The notes: generated by a model from the sequence alone, not told the origin. Numbered from the stretch's first letter, positions 10,730 to 21,424 are shown. The stretch is DNA of 64,000 nt from Dugong dugon (GCA_030035585.1 CM057475.1:2365501-2429500), one strand, 5' to 3'. A program made the numbers and translations.

Positions 10730-11450
10730 CCTCCAGATGACACCTGAGAGTTTATGCTAATGAGGTGACTCAGGTGAGGGGCTGGCCAGGACAGAAAGAC
10801 CACCTTGTGATATCAGTTGACCCCAGGGGAGAAGGCTGATTCAATCAACCATACGTATGTAATGATACTCTAAAAAGGGGTGTGGACACAAGTTCCTTGG
10901 GCTTTCTGGTTAATGAAAGTGGAAGGGTAACTAGTCCCTTTTTGGGACATGGAAGTTTCGCGTTGGAAACCCTCTCAGACCTCACCTTATGTGTCTTGTC
11001 TTTGTGCTGATCCTGATTTGTATTCTTTATAATAAAAAGTTGGAATCATACGTATAGTGCTTTCCGTGAATTCTGTGAGTTATTCCATCGAGTTATCAAA
11101 CCCAAGGGAGTAGTGGGAGCCAGCAGGTCAGAAGTGAAGGGGGCTGGGAACTCCTGAGCTTATGGCTGGTATCCTGAGAGTAGAAATTTGTACCCCCAAT
11201 TTGCAGCCAGCAAGTCAGAAGTGACAGGAGCCTTGGGGAGCTTGTGGCTGGCATCTGATGTCTTGGGCAGACTTGGCAGTCTGAAGGACTGTCTTTTAAC
11301 TTGTGAGGTCTGACCTAGCTCTGGGTGCTTAGGGTCAGAGGAAGAAGTGCTGCATGGGCAGCTGGTATCAGAACACTGGTGGCAGAGAAGTGAAAAGGGG
11401 GGATTCTGTTTTATGTTTATTATTATCCTCATAAATGTAGTCAGTGGGAA
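10730..11450 (+). repeat. Candidate retroviral-type LTR
   Basis: An LTR-like organisation is seen: TATGCTAATGAGGTGACTCA near the start, an AATAAAA polyadenylation signal near 11031, then GTGAGTTATTCCATCGAGTT and a GGGAG-rich 3' part. Resemblance is to mammalian ERV solo LTRs in general. I could not place exact ends or a target duplication. Confidence 0.5.
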
Positions 11451-12200
11451 GCACTGATGTTTTGGCAGCAGGGAAGTAACATTTTTGACCATTTACATTA
11501 CCGAGTATTGCTTCCTTCCCACTGTAGCTTCTATTTCAAAACCATCATGGTTGGATGGGTGGGAGGGAGCCTGGCACTGAAGCCCCTGCATCAGCCCCCC
11601 ACATTGCCTCTGAGCACCAGCCTCTGCTGGAGGAGCGGCCCCTCCTGCCTCTGGTTCTTCAGGGCAGAGTTTCTGCTCCCCAACGGCAAAGGAGCAAGGA
11701 GGCCAGAGCTGGCCAATGGCTCCTGAGTCTCAGTCTGTTTGGGAAATAGGGGACAGAAGTGTGGGCCCAGGCCACGTGGCCTCCAGCTATATTATCTATG
11801 CTTTTGTCAGAAGTTCTATATTTTTTATCACTTGGAGTTTATCAAGCAGCAATGTGTCCTGCTAACATTTACATTTTGAATACTTTATGAAAAATAAATT
11901 CCAAGTTTTATCATGGAAAAATGGAATAAATTTGAGATCTTTATAATAATGGCTTTTATTAACAATGTTGACTTCGAAAGTTTCTGACCTACAACAAGAA
12001 GAAAAAAGTTCATAAGTAAAAGAAGATGAATTGGAATAAGGTGGCAATGAGACAGAGGGAGGAAAAAAGACAAGGCTTACTCCTACAAAGAAACCAAAAC
12101 ATTCCTCAAAAAATATAACTTGCATCACAAATAGCCTCAAAACAGTAACCACTAAAACTACCTAAGCGCCTGCTCTTCTCAAGGTATCCCAACGAGCAGG
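11451..12200. other. No recognised feature
   Basis: Moderately GC-rich at 11.55-11.75 kb, then AT-rich. The open frames here have no recognisable domain. Confidence 0.4.
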
Positions 12201-12219
12201 CCACGAGCGGTGCTGTAAA

Positions 12220-12430
12220 TAGTAGCGGTGTTGCGGCTTTGTAGTGTGGCGGCCTGGTTCAGCGGAACTACATTTCCCAGAATTCCCTTCCCTGGGCGAC
12301 AAGAGAGGTTGTATGAGATTTGGAGGGCGGAACCACAGGCTGTTGTTTATCGGCCTGCAACTGCGCCACCTGGTCTGGAAGTCCCGTTTAACGTCTCTGG
12401 CTCCTGCATCAGGTGTGTCTGCTTAGCTTT
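12220..12430. promoter_or_regulatory. Small promoter-like segment with a ZNF143/STAF-type site
   Basis: At 12267-12286 the sequence ACTACATTTCCCAGAATTC closely matches the long ZNF143 (SBS) motif ACTACAATTCCCAGAATGC. It sits in a short segment with several CpGs. Such sites mark promoters of housekeeping and small-RNA genes. No transcribed product could be identified. Confidence 0.55.
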
Positions 12431-12704
12431 GAAGGGCCCTGGCCTCTGCAAGGACAGAGGCAACAATAACAAGGTTCAGTCCATCCTCGAGGGCTTGTCA
12501 GAGCAAACACATTAAAAATAAGACGTTTTAATCGAACACCCCCTTTTTTTCTTTCAGAATTCACTTCGGAAAACTTGTAAATTCTCAGTTTCTTTGAAAA
12601 GTGTGTAAATCTAGAATGTTTTCTCAAAAACCTGAGGAAACCCCTATCTCGCAGTTTCCTGGAAAGAGATTAGTGTCATTCGGGTGGCTTCACCTACCTC
12701 TGGC

Positions 12705-12885
12705 CATAAAGATAACCAGTTGCCCTGGAATTAACTCCAAATCATGGCAACCCTATGTGTATCACAGTAGACTGCTCCGCAGGGTTTTCAATGCCTGATT
12801 TTTTGGAAGTAGATCCACAGACCTTTCTTCCAAGGCACCTCTGGGTGGGCTCAAACAACCAACCTTTTGGCTAACATCTGAGCAC
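12705..12885 (-). repeat. Older AfroSINE-like SINE, minus strand
   Basis: AACCAGTTGCCCTGGAATTA, GGCAACCCTATGTGTA, TGCTCCGCAGGGTTTTC and CAACCTTTTGGCTAACA follow the reverse order of the AfroSINE, but divergence is clearly higher than in the neighbouring copies. It resembles the copies at 20.8 and 22.2 kb. Confidence 0.7.
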
Positions 12886-13244
12886 ATTGTTGGTACCAAG
12901 CAGGGACTCTGGCCATAAAGACACTAGGAATTTTATCTTGAAAACATGAATGTAATGGGTTGTATCCATTTAGCTATATCAAGGGTCAGATTCCTTCCCA
13001 TCTTTGCAATGTCTTTAGCAGACTGGCTGTGATGTATCACTTTATGGTTTAATAATAATAAAACTGTTTTCTTTCTCTCCTACTTTTATGAGGGAATTTT
13101 CTGAGTTGGGAATAGATTTTGCTTTTAATATTTGCCAACAAGCTCCAACTTGTTCTCGCTCTCATCCACTTCATATCCATCCTCCCTTCCTGACAGACTG
13201 CTTGACCAGCTCCCACAATGCATAAGGTCACATATCTAACAAAT

Positions 13245-13502
13245 ATATTTGTTGTTGTGGTTAGCTGCTGTCGAGCTGGCAACCCCATGCACATTGGAAC
13301 GAAACACCGTTGTGATCTACATATAGGGTTTTCAGGCGTAACTCGCCAGGCCATTTTTCCTAGTCCCTCTTAGTCTGAAAGCTCCACCGGAACCTGTTTA
13401 GCATCATAGCAATACACAAGCTTCCACAGACAGAGGGATGGTGGCCACTCATGAGGTGCATTGGCCAGTTCTCCTGCATGGAAGGTGAGAATTCTACCAC
13501 TG
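13245..13502 (-). repeat. tRNA-Gly-headed SINE with an RTE-like tail
   Basis: The right end, read on the minus strand, is AGGTGGTTCAGTGGTAGAAT then TCTCACCTTCCATGCAGGAG, a clear tRNA-Gly A-box and anticodon-arm sequence. The left end (GTTGTTGTGGTTAGCTGCTG) resembles the 3' end shared with RTE/BovB-type LINEs of afrotherians. The body differs from the main AfroSINE family. Confidence 0.7.
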
Positions 13503-13512
13503 AACCACCTCT

Positions 13513-13517
13513 CTCTT

Positions 13518-13553
<36 letters not shown>

Positions 13554-13562
13554 ACACACACA
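13513..13562. repeat. (TA)n(CA)n microsatellite
   Basis: A TATATATATATA run passes into ACACACACACAC. It lies between the tRNA-Gly SINE and the Tigger element. Confidence 0.95.
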
Positions 13563-14008
13563 TACAGTTGGCCCTCCATATCTGCGGGTTCCACCATCCA
13601 CAGATTCAACGAACCGCGGATCAAAAATATTCAGGGGGAAAAAAGTTCCAAAAAGCAAAACTTCAGTTTGCCTGGTGCCAAGCACTAGGCTGAATCCACG
13701 CGAATGCAATGATGTGTAGGCATCCCCTGCTGTAGCCTCCCACCATTTCACAGATCCTCAGTCTCTCTCCAGTACTCGTTTGAGCATTGTTCGCTTTGTG
13801 TCTTATCATTATTCCCTAAACAATATAGTGTAACAACTTTTTACATAGCATTTACGTTGTATTAGTTATTATAGTAATCTAGAGAATTTGCATCAGTTAT
13901 ATGCAAATACTATGCCATTTTATGTAAAGGACTTGAGCATCTGTGGATTTTGCTATCTGCTGGGGTCCTGGAACCAATGCCCTTTGGTTACCAATGGAGG
14001 ACTGTACA
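13563..14008 (+). mobile_element. Non-autonomous Tigger (MER2-like) DNA transposon
   Basis: The left end TACAGTTGGCCCTCCATATC and the right end CAATGGAGGACTGTA carry the terminal inverted repeat of the Tigger/MER2 group and end in the TA target dinucleotide. Internal pieces also fit: CCGCGGATCAAAAATATTC and ATGCAAATACTATGCCATTT. No transposase frame remains. Confidence 0.85.
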
Positions 14009-14076
14009 AATTTCTACCTATCTTCTGGTAGTTTTGTTTCTCTGATTGTACTTTGGGTCCTCTTTCCCTTATTTGA

Positions 14077-14236
14077 AGCCCTGATGGCCCAGTGGTTAAG
14101 AGCTCAGCTGCTAACCAAAAGATTGGCAGTTCAAATCCACCAGCTGCTCCTTGGAAACCCTATGGGGCAGTTCTCCTACAGGGTCATTATGAGTCAGGAT
14201 TGACTCAACGGCAATGAGTTTTTTTTTTTTTTTTTA
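14077..14236 (+). repeat. AfroSINE, plus strand
   Basis: Head AAGCCCTGATGGCCCAGTGG, B-box GCAGTTCAAATCC, shortened body, GACTCAACGGCAATGAG and a 17-base T tail. The spacer between B-box and body is deleted as in several other copies. Confidence 0.9.
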
Positions 14237-14285
14237 GTGACATAATTGAGTTCTTAGTGCTATTCTGCTTAACACACATTAGAGA

Positions 14286-15312
14286 GTACTGCAGGTTGAA
14301 TTGTGACCCTAAAAAGATATGCTGAAGTCCTAATCCTCAAACCTGTGAATGTGACCTTATTTGGATATAAGGTCTTTGCAGATGTAATCATATTAAGATG
14401 AGGTCATACTGGAGTGGTGTGGGCCCTAAATCCAATGTGATTGGTGTCCTTATAAGAAGAGGAGGACATGTCTGGGGTCTTAAAAGCCTGTGAGCAGCCA
14501 TCTTTGGGAGCAAGGGAGAATGAAGAAAACCAAAGACACAAGGGCAAGATTAGTCCAAAGGACTAGTGGCCCACAACTACCACAGCCTCCACCAGACTGA
14601 GTCCAGTACAACTAGACGGCACCTGGCTACCGCCACTGACTGCTCTGACAGGGATCACAATAGAGGGTCCTGGACAGAGCTGGAAAAAAATGTAGAACAA
14701 AATTCTAACTCACAAACAAAGACCAGACTTACTGACCTGACAGAGACTGGAGAAACTCCAAGAGTATAGCCCCCGGACACCCTTTTAGCTCAGTAATGAA
14801 GTCACTCCCGAGATTCACCTTTCAGCCAAAGATTAGACAGGCCCATAAAACAAAATGAGACTAATGGGGCACAACAGCCCAGGGACGGACTGGAAGGCAG
14901 GAGGGGACAGGAAAGCTGGTAACGGGGAACCCAAGATCGAGAAGGGAGAGTGTTGACATGATGTGGGGTTGTTAACCAATGTCATAAAACAATGTGTGTA
15001 CTGACTGTTTAATGAGAAGCTAGTTCTGTAAACCTTCATCTGACGTACAATAAAAAAAATTAAAAAAAAAAAAAAAAAGGAGAACAGACACAGAGGGAAG
15101 ACAGAGGCTGAAGCTGGAGATACGCAGCAACAATCCAAGGAACCCCTGGGGCTCCCAGAAGCTGGGAGAGGCAAGGAAAGATCCTCCCCTAGAGGCTGCA
15201 GAGGGACACTTTGATTTCGGACTTCTGGTCTCCAGAACCGTGAGAGAATACATTTCTGTTTTAAGCCATCTAAATTTGTGGTCATTTATTATAGCTGCCC
15301 TAGGAAACAAAT
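14286..15312 (+). repeat. MLT1-type MaLR LTR split by an L1 insertion
   Basis: The left half (14286-14475) has GCAGGTTGAATTGTGACCC, GTGACCTTATTTGGATATAA and GGTGTCCTTATAAGAAGAGG. The right half (15079-15312) has GACACTTTGATTTCGGACTT, CTCCAGAACCGTGAGAGAAT and AGCTGCCCTAGGAAACAAAT. Together they make one ERVL-MaLR LTR of the MLT1 kind, interrupted by an L1 3' end. Confidence 0.8.
14476..15078 (+). mobile_element. L1 3'-UTR fragment nested in the MaLR LTR
   Basis: Starts at GGTCTTAAAAGCCTGTGAGC and runs through the afrotherian-type L1 3' UTR (GCACAACAGCCCAGGGACG, GTAAACCTTCATCTGACGTA, CAATAAAAAAAATT) to an A tail. Flanking AGGAGGACA and AGGAGAACA may be the target duplication. The same 3' UTR type occurs at 52.9 kb and in reverse at 62.5-64 kb. 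Confidence 0.8.
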
Positions 15313-15826
15313 ACAGAGAGGTGAAAGCCTCTAACATGACAAGTGGTTAACTCTGCTTAATTTCCTGAGATGATGAAGGCTTGAGGAGCAGAGGAGAGAG
15401 TCTAGGTCTTCTTCAAAAGTGGTTGGTACAGTGTACATTTCCTAGAACTATATGATATTGTGATAAAATATACAATATATACCTTCCTATATTAAAAATT
15501 TCTAGAAGGATATCTATAAATCTAACCAATGGTTTCCTCCACCTCTTCCAAAAATTGGGATGACCACCTATTTCTATTATTCTAGCCCTTCCTCATTTCT
15601 TTGCGGTTCTACAAACTCAGGGCCGCCAACTCCTTGGCAGGTTTTTGTAGTGCACTCTTGAAATAAGTTGCCTGTACACGTGACTGGAATTTCTCTGGAG
15701 CAGCTAATGTCCACTTAAATTCTCTTTACTCTCACAGGTCTCAATTGCCTATTACCAATGTTAACTCCACTGGCTACCAGCACTTGTCAGAAATGTTCTG
15801 ACCCTCTCCTGAGAGCCCACTTTATA
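15313..15826. other. No recognised feature
   Basis: Mixed-composition sequence without an open frame or repeat that I can name. Confidence 0.4.
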
Positions 15827-16270
15827 GGCTCTGTGGTGCAGTGAATTACTTCATGTGGCCCTTCTAGCCATAGTCTTTGTAACTCTCACCAAATGACTGC
15901 GTGGGACTATGCAGATGAAGTGCTTGTGGCCCAACAAGGGAATTGGATAGCTTGCTTATAATGTAAATAAGGTACATGGCACCCTTGTGGGGGTGGGACC
16001 ACGCAAATACGATGTACGGAACCTTAACAAGGGGATTGGTCAGTTTTGCCATCCTGCTAGGCTTAAAATGAGCCATCCCAGAGGTGAGAAGGGAAGATCT
16101 CACCACCACCAAGAAAGAAAAGCCAGGAGTGGAGTGCGTCCTTTTTACCCAGGAGCCCTGCACTGAGCAGCTCCTGGAACCAGGAGACCGAGAGAGAGAG
16201 CTGTAACACCGAACATGGAGAGAAACGGCAGCAGCAGAGGCAGGAGACCCGCAGGTGGGCTTCCAGGCCC

Positions 16271-16443
16271 ACAGAGTGAGAAAGCTCAGCGCCTTTGGGC
16301 AGGAGGCTTGCTGGTGGAGTAGGGTGCCTCTGAGTACTTGGTGGAGCTACGTTTGCTGACCCACAGAGCTAGAGCTGAGTGCCTTTGGGCCGAGGCTTAC
16401 GGGCAGAGTGGGGTGGCTCTGGGCACTTATCGGCAGAGCTAAA
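16271..16443 (+). repeat. 92-bp tandem duplication inside the LTR
   Basis: ACAGAGTGAGAAAGCTCAGC (16271) and ACAGAGCTAGAGCTGAG (16363) start two related units, each continuing with GCCTTTGGGC and GGAGGCTT/CGAGGCTT. The other two LTR copies have a single unit. Confidence 0.65.
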
Positions 16444-16591
16444 AGAGCTTTGTCACACTTGCCCCAGCAGGGCAGAGGCCGGGTTGAGGGCCAGAGAAAG
16501 ACCTGCCTGCAGGCGTAGCTGGGAAGAAGCTGTCCTGATCAAAGAACTGTACCCTGAGCATTCCTAAACCTGTTACTTCCATAATAGGCCC

Positions 16592-17114
16592 TGTTATGGA
16601 TTGAATTGTATCCCCTAAAAGTATGTGTCAACTTGCTTAGGCCATGATTCCCAGTATTGTGTGATTTGTCCACCATTTTGTCATCTGATGTGATTATCCT
16701 ATGTGTTGTAAATTTTACGTCTATGATATTACTGAGGCGGGATTAGAGGCAGTTATATTAATGAGGCAGGACTCATTCTACAAGATTAGGTTGTATCTTA
16801 AGCCAGTTTCTTTTGAGATATAAAAGAGAGAAGCAAGCAGGGAGACATGGGGACCTCATACCACCACAAAACAAGAGCCAGGAGAATAGCACGTCCTTTG
16901 GACCCAGAGTCCCTGTGCTGAGAAGCTCCTTGACAAGGGAAGACTGATGACAAGGACTTTCCCCCAGAGTCGACAGAGACAGAAAGCATTCCCCTGGAGC
17001 TGACATCCTGAATTAGGACTTATAGCCTCCTAAGCTGTGAGAGAATAAATTTCTCTTTGTTAAAGCCATCCATTTGTGGTATTTCTGTTATAGCAGCCCT
17101 AGATAAACAAGACA
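16592..17114 (+). repeat. MaLR-like solo LTR (523 bp) nested in another LTR
   Basis: Starts TGTTATGGATTGAATTG and ends TAGATAAACAAGACA. Contains ATTAATGAGGCAGGACTC, TTTTGAGATATAAAAGAGAG (TATA-like), GAGAATAAATTTCTCTTTG (poly-A signal) and TTTGTGGTATTTCTGTTATAG. The flanks GGCCC/GACCA are an imperfect duplication. Five more members occur in the window. Confidence 0.8.
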
Positions 17115-17519
17115 GACCACATAACTGTGAGTATGGTCTGTGAGTTATATAGCCATTGCAATGAATTATCGAACCCAGCAGAGAAGTAGAGAGTGCTATG
17201 GGCGGGACGGTTCGTGTCAGAATTAGTAAAAACATCAGAGAGAGGAGGTATGCCTGACCTCCGCCTCATAGGAATCAGCCTTAGGCTGTTGATCTTGATT
17301 CTCCCTTCCCCTTGTGAAGTTAGACGAGGAGGTCAGATGCCCCTGCCACACCATTTTTACAGGCTCTAAGAAAAAATGATAATGAAGATTTTGAATTATC
17401 TACCTTGTTATCCTTAACATACATGATATCAATATATCTATACTTTAGTATATACATTCAAAGAAAAAAACCAGTGATACAGAAAATTAAAATCGCAGAT
17501 AATCAAAAAATATGTTACT

Positions 17520-18060
17520 TGTGTCGAAAAGAAAAATTTGATTGAATCAATTAGAGTTAACAGGGTTTATTGAGTGAGAAACGGTTCACAAGCAGGGAGC
17601 ACCCCAGACTGAGAAGGCTCGAGTTTACACAATTACAACCCCCTTTTACAACTTAGATGAGTAAGTACTTGGCCCTTTTCTTTGATTGGTTGATGAGTGT
17701 TGCTAACTCATGAGTACTGCTGCTGTTGCTTTTGTGTGCCCATCAAGTGGATTCCAACCCAGTAGAACTGCCCCATAGAGTTTCTTAGGCTGAAATCTTT
17801 ACAGGAGCAGATCGCTAGGTCTTTTCTTCTGTGAAGTGGCTGGTGGGTTTGAATTGCCCAACCTTTCAATTAGCAGATGAGCGCTTTACCCATTGCAACA
17901 CCAGGGCTCCTATAAGTACTGCTAACTCATACTAATTCATGCTGGTAAGTAAAAGCTGCTAAGTTTTTATTCTGTTTCTTGGAAATGGCTTTATGACTAA
18001 TTTTTGTTTGGCTCTTGGCCCAGGGAAGCCATTTTAACTTTTACCTCTATAAACGTTTAA
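17520..18060 (-). repeat. Candidate LTR, minus strand, split by a SINE
   Basis: AGGGTTTATTGAGTGAGAAA, CAAGCAGGGAGCACCCCAGA and GAAGCCATTTTAACTTTTAC have the look of a reversed retroviral LTR with U5/R near 17.55 kb. Ends are not defined. Confidence 0.4.
17722..17911 (-). repeat. AfroSINE, minus strand, with target-site duplication
   Basis: TTGTGTGCCCATCAAGTGG to AACACCAGGGCTCC in reverse orientation. The flanks AGTACTGCT (17715 and 17917 regions) match. Confidence 0.85.
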
Positions 18061-18548
18061 CAGTTTTTACTGGAGTTATGTTTATTCTCGCATTTGGGAA
18101 CAGACTGGCTAATGTTCTAGAAATTATTGCAAACCAAATAATGAAGCTCCCACGTAGATTTGATTCAGGAAAATACAGAACGTTGTCTAAAACCCTATCC
18201 CACACCTCACCTTACACTTCTTACCCACCTCTCCCTCCCTGGAAACAAGGTAGCACTGTCTCTTAGTTATACCCATACCTTGCTTTAAACAGTCTAACTT
18301 CGTTTCCCAACCTCTCAAAGCTAGACATCTGAACAGGTATTAAGGTAAAAGTATTTTCTCTCCTTCTGTTTAATGACGTCAGTAAAAATCTAAAAGTAAT
18401 TTTGGAATTGTCTACAGAAAATTTAGATTGTATTTCTGCCACTAGGAGCACCGCTATTCCCACTGTAATGCCTGGCAGCCATCCACCCAAGCCATCCACC
18501 CAATGCTGTGCCAGACAGGGTCTTTATGTGATCACCACTTCCCACCTT
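18061..18548. other. No recognised feature
   Basis: Pyrimidine-rich sequence with two short open frames of no recognisable family. Confidence 0.4.
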
Positions 18549-18746
18549 GAGAACCCATTGCCGAGGAATCATTCTGACTCATAGCGACCCTACAGAACTG
18601 AGTAGAACTGCCCCGTAGGGTTTCCAAGGCTGTTACCTTTATGGAAGCAGACTGCCACATCTTTCTCCCACAGAGCCGCTGGTGGGTTCAAACTGCCAGC
18701 CTTTTGGTTAGCAGCCAAGCACTTAACCACTGAGCCACCAGGACTC
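18549..18746 (-). repeat. AfroSINE, minus strand, full length
   Basis: ACCCATTGCCGAGGAATC through GCTGGTGGGTTCAAACTGCC to GAGCCACCAGGACTCC. The target duplication is CCACCTTGAGA / CAACCTTGAGA. Confidence 0.95.
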
Positions 18747-18764
18747 CTTCAACCTTGAGAGACA

Positions 18765-18880
18765 GGTAGTTTTTTCTCAGTTTTACAGGTGAGGGACCTG
18801 CCCAAGGTCACCCAGGTAGCAAGTGGCAGATCCCAGGTTCAAATCAAGTCTGTGTTCCTCTTACACTCTCTACTATACTG
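18765..18880 (-). repeat. MIR SINE
   Basis: TTTTACAGGTGAGGGACCTG, CCCAAGGTCACCCAGGTAGC and AAGTGGCAGATCCCAGGTTC are the reversed MIR core. Confidence 0.8.
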
Positions 18881-18889
18881 CACACAGAC

Positions 18890-19585
18890 ACAGCCAGTCC
18901 TAGCTTTGCAGGGTTCTGAAATGGTTCACTTACCATAGTTTAGTTATATACACCAGCCCCCAACTACACGGTTCTAAGTTCAATTACTACAATGTATAAA
19001 TTGAATAACTGCATAAAATACAAACTTCGCTGCTAGCTGTTTAGTCCACAAATCACTATGTAACAGATGTGTATCATGCTCAGTGACCACTTCTTTGAAA
19101 GTCTGTCAGCCATTGGTCACTGGGCATCTGTTGTTCAATTCACACACAGACAGAAACGAATGTAGTTGTGTTGCTTCTTGTCTGGCAGCAATAAGCCCAC
19201 ATGGCATTTTACAAAAATGGATAATCAAAAGAGGAGATTGACCAACACAGATGAAAGTGCACCAAAGAAATGAAAAGTGATAATGCCGGAAGAGAAATCA
19301 GAATCGAATGTAAATGGGGTAATAGAGGAAATAGCTGGCTGGGGTACTGTTGACACTGCCACCATTCAAGAGACTAGATCTACAACCAGAAGAACTTCTT
19401 GAAGGGGAACTTACCAACATAAATGAGGAAGTGGTTGTGACCAAAGGATAAAGATGTCCCAGAGGAACTGATGCAGGCAAAAAACTTCATTAAACCTTCA
19501 CATTGGGGATGCTTTGTGACATAGAAAATGCAAAGGATAAAATGTTGGAAGCTTATCCAGACTTATAAAGGAATATGATAATTCG
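18890..19585. other. Unresolved; possibly a decayed DNA transposon
   Basis: A stretch from about 19210 (AATGGATAATCAAAAGAGGA, AAAGTGCACCAAAGAAATGA) resembles the broken N-terminal part of a Tigger-like transposase. The match is weak and no terminal repeats were found. Confidence 0.25.
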
Positions 19586-19590
19586 CCAAG

Positions 19591-19961
19591 TGTTGTAGTT
19601 ACTTAGTGCTGCTGTAATAAATACCACAAGTGGGTGGCTTTAAAGAACAACAATTTTTCTCACAGTTCTGGAGGCTGCAAGTCCATCCAAGTCAGGTCTG
19701 GCCCTGGTGGTTCCTTCCCTGGTGGTAGCCACCGGTACACCTTGGTTCCCTGCAGATCCTCAGGTGGCATCTGTCTTCCCCTGTATTCCTGCCTGTGTCT
19801 AATCTGCTCTTTTTATAACTCAGAAGTGATTAGATTTAGAACTCATCCTACTCAGGCATGGTCTAATTAACAAAGAAAAAACTATTTCTAAACAAGATTA
19901 CATCCACAGGGATAGGGGTTAGGATTCCAACATATATTTTGGGGTGACACAATCCATAACA
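19591..19961 (-). repeat. MaLR-like solo LTR, minus strand
   Basis: Starts TGTTGTAGTTACTTAGTGC and ends ACACAATCCATAACA, the reverse form of the family at 16.6 kb. Flanks CCAAG/TCAAG. Confidence 0.75.
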
Positions 19962-19966
19962 TCAAG

Positions 19967-20385
19967 GTATAGAAAGATGCTCACTCTAGATCCTAAATTG
20001 TATGATGAATAGAAGAGGCAAGGACTGTCCTTAATACATTTTTTTTTTGCAAATAAAACATTTTAATTCTCAATATTTGTAATATTTTAAGTGACAGGGT
20101 ACTAAATATTAGTTTTATTTGTTCATTTCTCTGTATACTTATAACTGACAGTAAGAGAGTTTTTAATATTTTGACCAACAATTTTAAAGGTCACAGAACG
20201 AGGATAATTTTTCCCATTGATCACTGAGATTGCTTTGCAGTTTCAGCTTGCACATTTTTACAGTCACACACTATTCTGCAAAAGTGAGGACTGTCTATAA
20301 AGAACATGCATACGCACACAGATATGCATACACATACACACAATAATCAATCTAGAAAAAAAAATCTGTCTTGATTAAGATCATT
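19967..20385. other. No recognised feature
   Basis: AT-rich sequence with a short ACACACA-type tract near 20.33 kb. Confidence 0.4.
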
Positions 20386-20389
20386 AGAA

Positions 20390-20500
20390 TAGGATCTAAG
20401 AATACTGGGCTTGTGTGCAGCCATTTGCTATTTGAGTAACTTTGGAAAAGTCATTAAACTTCCCTGAGCTGAGTTTCCTCAACAATGAAATAAGAGTCTG
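20390..20500 (+). repeat. MIR SINE
   Basis: TTGAGTAACTTTGGAAAAGTC, ATTAAACTTCCCTGAGCTGA and TTTCCTCAACAATGAAATAA follow the MIR core and 3' half in plus orientation. Confidence 0.65.
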
Positions 20501-20829
20501 TGACTCTCTTCTGTCCTGCTCTGTATTTGACTTCTGCCAACTGGCAACCCTTAAGTTACTACTGGTCACACCTTCCTTTTGTCCTCTCTAAGCCAGAGGG
20601 CCACATAATTCAGTCTACAATTCAGTCATGAATATTGACTCCATTGTTAAATGACAGATTCTGGAGTCAAGTCATAAAAATTTTAACGAAGATTTTATTT
20701 GAGAGTAAGCCAAATTGCTCCAGTTAGGAAGCCTGGTATTCAAGAGGAAATACCAAGGACTTCAATTTGAGAAAAACAGTAATAAGGATCTTTGAGGAAG
20801 CTGGGGAAAAAAAATGGATTAAGTTCAGT

Positions 20830-21015
20830 TTGCTCTTGACTACTAACCTAAAGGTTGGCAGTTCTAACCCACCCAGCAGTACCATGGAAGAAAGGCCTGG
20901 CAATCTGCTTCCATAAAGATTACAGCCAAGAAAACCCCACAAAGCAGTTCTCTTCTGTAACACATGGAGTTGCCATGAGTCACAATCAACTTGACAGTAA
21001 TGAATTTTTAATAGT
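20830..21015 (+). repeat. Older AfroSINE-like SINE, plus strand
   Basis: ACTACTAACCTAAAGGTTGG, CTGGCAATCTGCTTCCATAA, GATTACAGCCAAGAAAACCC and CACAATCAACTTGACAG match the older variant also seen at 22.2 kb. The head is degraded. Confidence 0.75.
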
Positions 21016-21022
21016 TGCAAGG

Positions 21023-21424
21023 GGTCTTAGTTATCTAGTGCTGCTATAACAGAAATACCACAAGTGGATGGCGTTGATAAACATAAATTTATTTTCTCAC
21101 ACTTTAAGAGGCTAGAAGTCCGAATTCAGGGTGCCATCGCTACGGGAAGACTCTCTCTGTTTGCTCTAGGGGAAGGTCTTTGTCTCTTTTCAGCTTCTAT
21201 TCCTTGGCTCCTTGGTGATCTTCAAGGAGATCTTACCCATCTTCCCCCATCTCTGATTCCTCTATTCCTTGCTTGATCTGCTCTTTTAGATCTCAAAAGC
21301 AATTGATTTAAAAAACACACACTAATAGTGCCACATTAACATAACACAGAAAACTCATTCCCAAATGGGATTAAAACCACAGGTACAACACGTATTTTGG
21401 GGGGAAACAATTCAATCCATAACA
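21023..21424 (-). repeat. MaLR-like solo LTR, minus strand
   Basis: GGTCTTAGTTATCTAGTGC to CAATTCAATCCATAACA, same family as at 19.6 and 35.0 kb. It lies directly after the SINE. Confidence 0.75.

Larger units (their letters stand above)
15832..17361 (+). repeat. Class-I-like solo LTR with a nested LTR
   Basis: Begins TGTGGTGCAG and ends CATTTTTACA, flanked on both sides by GGCTC (15827-15831, 17362-17366), a 5-base target duplication. Shares GGGGATTGGTCAGTTTTGC, the CACCACCACCAAG block and the 3' part (AATTATCGAACCCAGCAGAG, GGAATCAGCCTTAGGCTG) with copies at 33.45 and 53.9 kb. The second LTR at 16592-17114 splits it after ATAATAGGCCC. No internal retroviral sequence is attached. Confidence 0.8.

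Noticed and set aside
13245..13502. A functional tRNA-Gly gene
   Set aside because: Only the 5' two thirds of a tRNA resemble Gly, the rest passes into a SINE body and the acceptor stem cannot pair.
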